Origin: Corinectria fuckeliana
Lineage: Eukaryota; Ascomycota; Sordariomycetes; Hypocreales; Nectriaceae
Length of the DNA: 64,000 nt
Assembly (NCBI GenBank): GCA_019137255.1
Contig: WPDH01000378.1
Span: 124,001-188,000 of the forward strand
Direction of reading: 5' to 3'
Part shown: in pieces, positions 43,680 through 52,247 of the stretch
Layout: each line of letters begins with the position of its first letter
Numbering within the stretch: position 1 is the first letter of the stretch
Translations under genes and position numbers: made by a program
Notes under the pieces: generated by a model
Seen by the model: only the letters and a program-made list of their open reading frames with translations
The model's database searches: none
Told to the model about the DNA's origin: nothing

Positions 43680-45134
43680 TTATAAACCTATACAGCTTTG
43701 CTTTATACTCATTCTATACTCATCTGATGTGCTCTGGCAAAGATAGTGATCTTTGACTAAATCTCTTGCTTTAATATCCAACCACCCCGGCGCTGAGTCA
43801 TTAATTCCAAAGCTCAACCAGATCTCATCGTCCAAAAAGCCGTGACTCCTATTGTAAGGAATACCAGTGTGGTTTAGAAAATACACCATACTTCCAGTCC
43901 ATATATACCTGCCGTCCGCCTCGCCATGATATATAAGCTTCTTGCTCACACTCATCATTTGGTAGGGCGACGTGGCAGCATAGACGACTATGCGGCGGTC
44001 ATACCAGGTATAGGGATAGCTCGGGTTATCGTAGCGGCGGTGCACCATGCCCAGCATTACTGTATTACCGTCGTGAGGCTCACATTTCCCACGATCGCAG
44101 AGCGTCAAGATGAGCATCGGTGTCGATTGGTGTACGTTCTGATCCGCCATCATGATATCATGCACGCATGTCTTCTCTGAGCTGTGCCAGGTCTCCTTAG
44201 ACTCAACCCAGGGGGGGTATGGTGCCTCGACCGCCGACTCTGATTCCACACTAATGTCCTCCACTAGCTCACTGCTAGTTGTCCACCGGAACACTCGGCC
44301 GGGATCTACTATAAAAGAGAGCTCATCATCGTCTTTGCTAAAAGGTGACTGGAAAGGCGCCCAGTTCTTATCGCGCTGATACCGAGGGTCTGCCTCATGC
44401 TCTGCTGGGGCCTGGCGACGTAATCCTGTCGGCTGCTCGAATTGAATGGGTGGCATCTGCCGCGTCTGGTCGCCTATCGCTTTTGCCAGCTCCGGCACAG
44501 AAGCACGCGCGTCTATCAAGAACATGCCTTGACAAAGGTTTTCGTCATTTACCTGCAGGGTAAATATGAGCAGAGGCGCACCCTTACGTGTCCAGAATAG
44601 CTTCATATCCTCAGGTCCGATGTACCTGTCAATGGAGGGGTCGTTTTTGCAGTGATGCTCTGGCCCGACAGAGCCTTGGGTCAGCAGCTTGAACCATTTG
44701 CCCGCCATGAGCACAGGCCGCTGAGCTTTGTTGTAAGTGAGGTTGGCGAACATCGCAACTTGGCGTGAGAGTTCGTATTTGATGCCGTTGATTTCCTTGT
44801 CGACATGAGGGGTTCTTGCTATCACCAGGAAGTCGTGCCTGCTTCCACGTGGCAGCTCGAGAAGCGTTGGGTTCATGATTTCGAGCCCCGTCTTCTCGAC
44901 ATTGATTGCATTGTAGAAGCCCATAGTATCTCGTATACTCGTGAGAATTTGGTAATCATCGCTCTTGCCTATAGCATTATTGTTGGAATGAATAGAGACA
45001 TGTTTGACGGTTAAAGGGTGATCCAATACGTCAATAAGGTTACCAGTGATACTAGTTGGAGAGGCGACAAAGATGAGAAAGATGGTAGTAGTAATCGCAG
45101 CCACGGCTACTAAGCGCCTTCGACGGGGGTTCAT
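43680..45134 (-). CDS. Type II membrane protein with GPED motif, putative glycosyltransferase
   Basis: A single exon of 484 residues from ATG at 45134 (the frame extends to a TTG at 45161, not used). A basic N-terminus (MNPRRRR) is followed by one membrane helix at about residues 8-24, as in Golgi type II enzymes. The lumenal part holds YIGPEDMKLFW (GPED at 173-176), QGMFLIDAR and KNWAPFQSP, then ELSFIVDPGRVFRW. This order (GPED...F, KNW-PF, F-V-P) recalls beta-propeller carbohydrate enzymes such as fungal beta-1,2-mannosyltransferases (GT91) and GH130 phosphorylases. I infer a Golgi glycan enzyme; the substrate is unknown. It is clean and unmutated, with a 0.7 kb AT-rich block separating it from the GT4 gene upstream. 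Confidence 0.65.
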   Translation of the reverse strand: MNPRRRRLVAVAAITTTIFLIFVASPTSITGNLIDVLDHPLTVKHVSIHSNNNAIGKSDDYQILTSIRDTMGFYNAINVEKTGLEIMNPTLLELPRGSRHDFLVIARTPHVDKEINGIKYELSRQVAMFANLTYNKAQRPVLMAGKWFKLLTQGSVGPEHHCKNDPSIDRYIGPEDMKLFWTRKGAPLLIFTLQVNDENLCQGMFLIDARASVPELAKAIGDQTRQMPPIQFEQPTGLRRQAPAEHEADPRYQRDKNWAPFQSPFSKDDDELSFIVDPGRVFRWTTSSELVEDISVESESAVEAPYPPWVESKETWHSSEKTCVHDIMMADQNVHQSTPMLILTLCDRGKCEPHDGNTVMLGMVHRRYDNPSYPYTWYDRRIVVYAATSPYQMMSVSKKLIYHGEADGRYIWTGSMVYFLNHTGIPYNRSHGFLDDEIWLSFGINDSAPGWLDIKARDLVKDHYLCQSTSDEYRMSIKQSCIGL

Positions 45135-45224
45135 AGTGCTGGTAGGTATAACCTTTATCAATCAAGGAGGACAATGATCAACTGACAACCTAACCGGGTC
45201 GGAAGTTAAAGATTTAATACGTAC

Positions 45225-45915
45225 AAGTTTGCAAACCACCAAGTAAAATTATTTCCCCTTAAGATTATATAACAGTATTTTTGTTAGCCTGATATAACAC
45301 TCGGGTGATTATTTTATGTCTTTAAGAGGGCTATCCTCAGTGGGCACAATTACCTAAGGTATAAACAGAGGGTAGCTATTAAAGAGCTCTAAGTGTTTAC
45401 AATTAGATTATTAATAGTATTAACTAATAGATATAGTGAGTTTTATTAGTTAATTAATAAGAATTTAAATAATAAAGCTCTTTAAGTATTTATTATAAGA
45501 TATTTTTAAAAAGATTAAATCTTATATAGATTTATAATACTAAAAGTTTCTTTTTTAAAAATAAATTTATTTTAAGTCTCTTAATATAATAAAACCTACA
45601 TAAAAAAGGCATATAATATAATATAAGTTATATATAGCTTAAGAATTAAGAACTTAATTTAATTTAAGCTAAGTAAAGAAATAATAATAAATACTGTATT
45701 ATTTAACACAGTCTATAATTTATTATTTAGTAAAAATAAGATATAAACTTTAAGGATTATAGTCTGAAATTTGACTATATAAATAATAAAAAGCTAATTT
45801 AAATTAACTCTATTAAGAGCTAATAAACAGTCTCTTATCACACTTTATTATTATACTAGCACCTCACTGTAAGATAATTCTTTAGTTTTACAAAATCTAT
45901 TTTCCTTTTCTTATC
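45225..45915. repeat. AT-rich block (RIP-like)
   Basis: AT-dominated tract between two intact genes on the same strand. It abuts the GT4 stop codon within about 15 bp, so that gene's 3' untranslated region would lie in it. Confidence 0.65.
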
Positions 45916-45926
45916 TACAGCTACAG

Positions 45927-47198
45927 TTAACCTAGCCGGCTGACAACATGACCCCTTGACATTTCTGCCCATGCATGTAGTAAATCCTTGCGAAATCCTT
46001 CAAACGACGTCCGCTTACGGACATAAGTTCTAATGATTGCAGAATATTTTCGAATCCCGTGCTTATAAGCATCTTCGACACTGGTGGCAATGCTTTCCGC
46101 GTCTGAACCAACACGGCAGCTTGGGGGAAGAAAAGCGAGAGCCTCTATATTAGGTGTCTCAATTATGAATGTAGTCACGCCACATGCTGCAGCTTCGAGT
46201 GGGGTTATACCCAATGTTTCATATCTCGAAGGACATATAAAGATGCCCTTCAATCGAACCAAGGCGAATAAAGTATACAGATGGTCTTTAGGGAAGCGTG
46301 GGAGGATGAGAAAGTTGTTTCGTTTGTCCGCTGGCACAGAAGCCAACAATGCTTGGCGACGAGTGGAATCGCTTTCAGGGTCCCCAATCACCAGAAGCCT
46401 GGCAGGTCGACCTCGGGCATTGAGGGCAAGGCATGTTTCAACCAGAAGATCGACATTCTTGAAATAGTCAAGCCGTGCAACTGCTGTGAAGAGAAGGATT
46501 TGCGAGCTTTCAACGAATTCATTTATTTGTTGAGATAGAACCACGCGTTCTCGGCACCTCGGCACCCCAACTGGTGGTCGTAATGCTTGGAATCGTGAGG
46601 AGTCTAGCCCTTCATGTTCGAGTATTTGTTGCTGAAGTCTCGAGTGGGCTAGAACTGTTCCACGCTTATCCATAAGGAGGCGCCGATGGCCTTCTCTCTG
46701 TTGACGAAAGAGGACCGCGACCTTTTCAGGGTCACCACCGAATGCGAGTTGAGCAGCTTCCAACGAAAATTGCCCGACAAAATGCGAGACGAGAGGACCA
46801 TGATGGGTAACACAGAACTTAGAGTTCGCGGGATGGTATGGAAGGAGGGTGTCGGTCTGGTAGTATATGATCGGAGCAGACATATAACTCGTGTGTGTCA
46901 AGCTCAAATCGAAGGCTCCCTTCAATGCTGAGGCGATCATTTGGTGGCTCATCCGGAAGTGAAAGTGAACTGTAACCACTGGAATACCATTCCAGCGGCC
47001 TTCAGTGTGGTAGAATGCCGTGATCAAAGCTTCATCTCGGGAGTAAAGAACGATGCCGGAGAGAATGTTGGCTTCGGAAAGAACTTTTAATACAGAAAAT
47101 GTGAAAGAACTTGAGCCGACTTGTGCTGCGCTGCGCTCGACTGCCGGAAAATATTTCTGATTAAGCACCACAATGCCTGAGGCCAAAGTTGACTCCAT
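45927..47198 (-). CDS. GT4-type glycosyltransferase
   Basis: A single exon of 423 residues from ATG at 47198, with no signal peptide. It has the GT-B fold pattern of retaining GT4 enzymes: an N-terminal Rossmann half with HHGP at 132-135, then VARLDYFKNVDLLVETCLAL at the start of the nucleotide-sugar half, LLVIGDPESD, and GIFICPSRYETLGITPLEAA with the E-x7-E pair Glu327 and Glu335. Such enzymes add mannose, glucose or related sugars from nucleotide donors, at the cytosolic face of membranes or in the cytosol. There is no stop or frameshift despite the neighbouring AT-rich block. The specific sugar cannot be told. Confidence 0.85.
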   Translation of the reverse strand: MESTLASGIVVLNQKYFPAVERSAAQVGSSSFTFSVLKVLSEANILSGIVLYSRDEALITAFYHTEGRWNGIPVVTVHFHFRMSHQMIASALKGAFDLSLTHTSYMSAPIIYYQTDTLLPYHPANSKFCVTHHGPLVSHFVGQFSLEAAQLAFGGDPEKVAVLFRQQREGHRRLLMDKRGTVLAHSRLQQQILEHEGLDSSRFQALRPPVGVPRCRERVVLSQQINEFVESSQILLFTAVARLDYFKNVDLLVETCLALNARGRPARLLVIGDPESDSTRRQALLASVPADKRNNFLILPRFPKDHLYTLFALVRLKGIFICPSRYETLGITPLEAAACGVTTFIIETPNIEALAFLPPSCRVGSDAESIATSVEDAYKHGIRKYSAIIRTYVRKRTSFEGFRKDLLHAWAEMSRGHVVSRLG

Positions 47199-47600
47199 CA
47201 GTATAATTGGCTGCTGCTCTGGTGGACGCTGAATCGGATGCGCTTAACTAAACACTAGGTTCATTATAGTGAGGCGGTCTTAGTGTGCTAGATATATGAT
47301 TTCCGTACGTACTTTCTGCTGAAAATAACCCGACGCCTGCCGTTAGCCCCTGAGTAATGTCCCGACCAACTATATCCTAGCTAGTCTTCTATGCGTCTTT
47401 CGAACACTAACATCTATTCCCCCGATTTTTCTAGAAACACATTTATTAAGATTATACTGTGGAAGAAGGACACTTATTCTCTATAGTAATATGGTGAGTT
47501 TCTTCCGATTTCGTAAACAATATACGAACGTCAGTGCAGTCTATAATCGCAGCACAAAACGCCCGCGGAAAGACTATAGTATTTTACGTCTGTGAAGCTC

Positions 47601-48249
47601 TCAAGCCCTGCTTAACAGCGGCCTGGCTTGACTTAATGCTATGCAGAGGTCAAGGGGTGTTACACTATTGTCCCAATTCGTCCCATCCAGGCTGAGATAT
47701 ACAATGTGACGAGTGATCCGACTGGTGTGATTACCGTCTTGTCGAGGGAGCATAGCTATGCCGTTGACGATTTGCGTCGACCCCATGTCCACTGTAATGG
47801 TGTGGGATGGCCCTGGCCCAGTTGTGCTGGAGCAAGCGGTTGTTGTTGTTGTTGTATTGTTTAACGCCGGTGCGTTCCTCCAGTAGGACAAAGGGCGCCT
47901 ATCTAACTACCTACATCTCTAATTACATGCCCTCTAAAGCTCAGGAATAAGGGAAACACTGGAGCAAGCGGTGTGCCAGAAGGCTATGGTTATTGTTAAT
48001 GGCTTTACTACATTCGTTGCCAAAATGGAAGCTATCACAGGTGACTTTCCAGCCGGACCGGTCTATGGCTATTTCTTCTGGAACCGCAGCTCTGAAATTT
48101 GGAAGCTTGATCTCCGTCACGGGCTCCTTATTAGGGAAACTCAAACTAGAAGAGAGGTTATCAACAGCATGGCTGTGTCGTGGTTGGAGCTTGTAGATTG
48201 TGAAAATTGCAAGGGCAGCGAGGACCCCAACAGCAGCAAAGGACGGCAT
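47601..48249 (-). CDS. Membrane-anchored F5/8C (discoidin) domain protein, short or truncated
   Basis: Exons 48249-47960 and 47898-47601 can join in frame to 195 residues, using a GTGTTT donor and a GATAG acceptor (61-bp intron); the donor is weak. One membrane helix lies at about residues 3-18 (FAAVGVLAALAIFTIY). A discoidin-type carbohydrate-binding domain follows: WKVTCDSFHFGNECSKAINN, YWRNAPALNN, GPSHTITVDMGSTQIVNGIA and HIVYLSLDGTNWDN. The domain loses its last strands, ending in unrelated residues. In fungi this domain often precedes a galactose-oxidase-like module, which is absent. It is either a small lectin-like surface protein or the 5' remnant of a larger gene. Confidence 0.55.
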
Positions 48250-49083
48250 AGTTAGATTTTTAGTTCTTACGCCTTTCGAATTGGGGCATAGATGGTAATT
48301 CAAGGCGATCCTCTTGCTACCTTTATGCAAACATGTAAATATTTAACTAGCAATAAATTTGTTAATCCTCCTGCCCCATCTTTTACTTGTGCGCTTTGCA
48401 TTTATTGGCTTTCACACCCACGATCGCGCTTAATTCGAATAATATTCTAGAAATTACTTCCGATTCAGGTTTCACATGATAATAATAAGAGGTTTAGAAT
48501 ACTAGATATACATCTGTGGGCTAGACGAGACCTACATCTTCTTTCCCCTCTCAGGCTCGGGTCTTTATCCTTCTAAGATCGGATCTCACAGCCAATTACT
48601 TGCCTCATGGTTCTACCTATAACACAAGAGTGTTACGTCTCCACCCAGTTGGTCTAAGGTTCATCGGCACATTAACACTGATGTGCTGGGGCCGACCAGC
48701 CGATGAGACCCGCCGAATCCACCGTGCTACACATGGGCACCTTCCCGAGGCTGTTGGTCCTTACTACACCGACGCAAGAATCACCCGTTCTATTTAGCAG
48801 AAATTTAGACGTTGTACGTTTGGGCCGTGCCCCAAAGCTGGTACCGATACTTTACGAATAAAGTTAATAAACTATCCGGAAGCTTGGCACGAGCTTCGCC
48901 GGTATCTTTCTGTGCATCACCCTAGACATATTTCTTCCTTTACATTTCTTGCGAAATTGATATATTCTATCACCTACTTGCGTTCTTACCTAGTAACTGT
49001 AGAATCAACAAGCTCATTCATTCCGAAAGACTGCTACCTGCTTTGAACCTTTTTCTGTCCATAAAAACAGAAAAACCAGAAAC
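48250..49083. other. Divergent intergenic region
   Basis: Lies between the F5/8C gene (minus) and the GT2 gene (plus), so it holds both promoters. No frame is supported. Confidence 0.4.
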
Positions 49084-50565
49084 ATGAACGATTATTATCT
49101 ACGCTTTGGAACAGGCATTATCAACATGTCAGGATTGTTCTTTCTATCTTTTATACCATGGCCACGCCCACCCCCGCTCTTTACTGGCTTACCAGCGCTT
49201 GTTTTGGAAATAATTTCCATTTTTTATAAAATCGAGTACTTAAATATGGTCTGGCGATGGATCACGTACAAACCTACGAAAGCTGCTACCAAGGACGACG
49301 AGTTGCCCCTCATTAGCGTGGTCATACCAGTCTTTAACGAATCCGAATTTATTCACAACTCCATCAAATCTATTGTGCTCTCGAACTATCCGAAAGACAA
49401 GATTGAGCTCGTTGTCGTTGACGACGGCTCTACAGATAATACATGGGAGCATATGAACCAAGCTGTACAAGCAATTCCTTTGTGTGGGATATCATATCGG
49501 CTTCTACAACATCCAGTCAACTTGGGCAAAAGGCAAGCCATTCAATCAGGCTTCACTACAGCACTCGGCAGTATCATTATATCTCTCGACTCAGACAGCG
49601 TTCTAGAGAAGGGTGCACTTCGCAACATCGTGAGCCCCTTGATGCAGGACCCTGCGATCGGTGCAGTGGCAGGACATCTGGCTGTCTTAAACGTCTCAAG
49701 CTCCAACACTTTCTCAACCAAATGCCTCCTGCCGCGGCTTCTCGATATCCTCTACGAGCATATCGGTAATTTACCGCGCTCCGCACTGTCAGCTACAGGT
49801 TTTGTTACCATTCTTCCCGGCGCTTTCTCAGCTTTTCGAGTAAATGCCGTCCGGGACCACATTGACAACCTATGCACAAGCACCTTTCTTGGTTCGCCAC
49901 TGAAACACGGCGAAGACATGGAGTTAGCATATCATATCCTCAGAGACGGCTGGAAGACGGTTTACCAGAGCAACGCGGTTGTTCACACAACGGCCCCCGA
50001 GACTCTACAAAAAGCATTCCTGATGTTTTCTCGCTGGGAGCGCACTATGTATACATTTCTTTTCATGGGCTATCCTGCTTTGACGGCTCGAGAAGCCCTG
50101 AAGCTATGGCTTGTATTTCGACCGCAACGCGCACAATCTTTCCCATACAACTCGGACAAAGAAAAGCAGGAAGACGAAGCCGGTATTACGCAAGACAGAA
50201 TTGGAAGCATATATCCATTTCTGAACGTCACTTGTATCTGGCTGAGCGGTCCTTTAATGATCTTGATCACTTTCACTTTAGTCAGAAACTTTATCCTCTA
50301 TCCCACCTATGCACTTTGGACCTTATTGGAAGTTTCAATTCTCACAGTTTGGAGGAGCTTGTTGTTAATCCCGGATGCTGTCCAAGATGAGGAGACAAGT
50401 GATCTTACAAGTCTTGGTGGGTTACAAATCTATCACAGGAGAAGTAGATTGCTGTGGCGATTGGTTGATTCATGGCTTGCTGGGATGTTTCAAGTGGTGA
50501 TTTTAAGTTGGACTTGTATTTTAGGTCTCCTGACTTTAAAAAGCCAGAGTTGGTGGACTAGGTAG
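49084..50565 (+). CDS. GT2 polysaccharide synthase-like glycosyltransferase
   Basis: A single exon of 493 residues from ATG at 49084. N-terminal hydrophobic segments (about 12-55) are followed by a GT-A domain: VVIPVFNES, VVVDDGSTDNT (Asp113-114), SLDSDSVLEKGAL (DxD at 169-171), GEDMELAYHILRDGW (catalytic Asp278) and MFSRWERTMY. This is the order in processive hyaluronan/chitin-type synthases, whose last motif is Q-x2-RW; here Arg317-Trp318 is kept but the Gln position is Met. C-terminal hydrophobic helices (about 375-435 and 465-490) would form the export channel. It probably polymerises a sugar at the plasma membrane. The length matches type-2 polysaccharide synthases and is too short for chitin synthases. 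It is intact. Confidence 0.85.
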   Translation: MNDYYLRFGTGIINMSGLFFLSFIPWPRPPPLFTGLPALVLEIISIFYKIEYLNMVWRWITYKPTKAATKDDELPLISVVIPVFNESEFIHNSIKSIVLSNYPKDKIELVVVDDGSTDNTWEHMNQAVQAIPLCGISYRLLQHPVNLGKRQAIQSGFTTALGSIIISLDSDSVLEKGALRNIVSPLMQDPAIGAVAGHLAVLNVSSSNTFSTKCLLPRLLDILYEHIGNLPRSALSATGFVTILPGAFSAFRVNAVRDHIDNLCTSTFLGSPLKHGEDMELAYHILRDGWKTVYQSNAVVHTTAPETLQKAFLMFSRWERTMYTFLFMGYPALTAREALKLWLVFRPQRAQSFPYNSDKEKQEDEAGITQDRIGSIYPFLNVTCIWLSGPLMILITFTLVRNFILYPTYALWTLLEVSILTVWRSLLLIPDAVQDEETSDLTSLGGLQIYHRRSRLLWRLVDSWLAGMFQVVILSWTCILGLLTLKSQSWWTR

Positions 50566-50695
50566 TAGGTTTTCTTTCTTACTCGGCAAAAATACTAGAT
50601 AAAAACCTCTAGCTATATATAATAGCAATATACAAGAGACAAGTCGAGAGATAAATCAGGGTTTTTTTTTTCCCCATAAGCTCACACAAATTGCA

Positions 50696-51145
50696 TCAAA
50701 TAAGCACTGTTCTCATACTTCTCAGCTGTTCTATCGCCTTCTCATATATACCCTGGATGATGAACAACACCTTCGATAATTGGATACGGCGGTCGGTCTG
50801 GACGGTGCGGCCAAGGTGGGAGCTACCGTAAGGAGCGGCGAGGCCTCCGCCTGGACGCGCTTGTCGATGCATCCAGAATTCTTTGGATTCCTCGCAGCCA
50901 CATCTCGCTCGAGGTGCTGATTGATCTGTACATGTCTCGGAGCCCGTTCCAGGCGAGGGCTGGCTCATCAGCCTAACATCCAGGCTCTCACCGCCACCAA
51001 AGTCACCGTCGAGCTTCTGTTCCAACGGTTGGTTCGCAGCGTCTAAGAAGCGTACGATCGGGGACGCAATGAGAATGCAGAGGAGTTGGTTGGCAGGGCA
51101 ATCGTCCTTGCTGTCGAGGAGACCGCTCGAGCAAACCACCAGCAT
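50696..51145 (-). pseudogene. Regulator C-terminal domain relic (AflR-like)
   Basis: An open frame of 149 codons from ATG at 51145. MLVVCSSGLLDSKDD, ANQLLCILIASPIVRFLDAA and later LSKVLFIIQGIYEKAIEQL resemble the helical C-terminal domain of AflR-type Zn2Cys6 regulators seen at 29890 and 35118. Just upstream LDLCKE continues the domain beyond a TGA, so the 5' part is lost. No zinc cluster was found upstream. The assignment is tentative. Confidence 0.35.
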
Positions 51146-51629
51146 CTCCTTGCAAAGGTCGAGTCACACTGGGGCAGAGTACGAGGTGACTTCGCGTCGA
51201 CCTCTGCCGCCGAAAAACGGCCGGTCTGATTTTCTGTTTAGTCAACTGTTTAGCCGCTCTAAGCTGTCAGCCTGGGGTCGGTTGTATTTCCTCCAGGTTT
51301 ATCGAGTGTTAAGGGCTTTTGGCAGAGTATATGCCCGTCGGCGGGTCCATTTGATGATCGCTTCCGTGTCAAAATCGGACGTTACATCCAATTCGCATTC
51401 AACAGCCACTATAGCAAAGAGGTCGGCACAAGCCATGGCCGAGGCACTTGGTATCATGATAAGCCAGCCTCCTTTCTCTCCTCTTTGGAAGCAACAAGAT
51501 ACCCACTTGTCGTCTGTGTATCGACGCGCGGATTATCCTGTCGGTCTGTCGCCTTCCACTCCGACGATCCCGTATGCCAGAGGCTTTCAGGTCATCGAAG
51601 GGTCAGCCTGAGCGCACCGGTTAGAGGTC
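51146..51629. other. Unassigned
   Basis: Overlapping chance frames on both strands; no gene supported. Confidence 0.3.
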
Positions 51630-52247
51630 ATGGCTAACACAAACCATCTGCGCTCTTCCGGTCACGGCACCATTCAGCGTCACTGCCGATGGGCATTACT
51701 GTATGCGACCTATCTAACGGGTCCGACCTGGGGTCGAGGCGGTGATGTCAACTTCATACAGTCATGGTCTCTTGAGCAACTGGACATTCGTGGATGCGAA
51801 GAAGAAGACGACGTTTTCCGGATCCCTGTGCCAGAAACACATATCTCGGGGCGGATCGCCGAGTCTGCGGTGAGCCAGCCAACTATTCTGCTTCCAACGC
51901 GGGATAACCTGGCAGGTTTGCTCGATACTATAAAGTCGTTCTCAGGTCATTCAACTGAGCTCAAAGCATGTCTGAGATGGACGAGGCGTCGTCTTGATAG
52001 TAATGGCAATCAGTATGACCTTCGCAGCCACTTAGTGGTTAAGCAGCAAGCAGCAGAGCCTACTGCCGAGAATCAGACTCTTCTGCAGCATGTTCTGCGC
52101 CAAGTCAAACCTCCGGAGCGCGATATTGAGCCCGCGTATAGTTCTGATACTGCAGTTCAAGAAGGGGAACAGGAGGAGGCGCAAGGGACGGAAGAGACGG
52201 AAGAGAACGAAGCTGAACCAGAAGAAACCGACGCGTTTAACCGTTGA
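51630..52247 (+). CDS. Hypothetical ORF with acidic C-terminus
   Basis: ATG at 51630 opens 205 codons, uncommonly long for this decayed neighbourhood. The first 150 residues are mixed globular-like (DVNFIQSWSLEQLDIRGCEE, HISGRIAESAV). The last 35 are nearly all Glu, Gln and Thr with few other residues. There is no signal peptide, membrane segment or known motif. It could be a relic exon, a transposon ORF or a chance frame. Confidence 0.3.
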   Translation: MANTNHLRSSGHGTIQRHCRWALLYATYLTGPTWGRGGDVNFIQSWSLEQLDIRGCEEEDDVFRIPVPETHISGRIAESAVSQPTILLPTRDNLAGLLDTIKSFSGHSTELKACLRWTRRRLDSNGNQYDLRSHLVVKQQAAEPTAENQTLLQHVLRQVKPPERDIEPAYSSDTAVQEGEQEEAQGTEETEENEAEPEETDAFNR

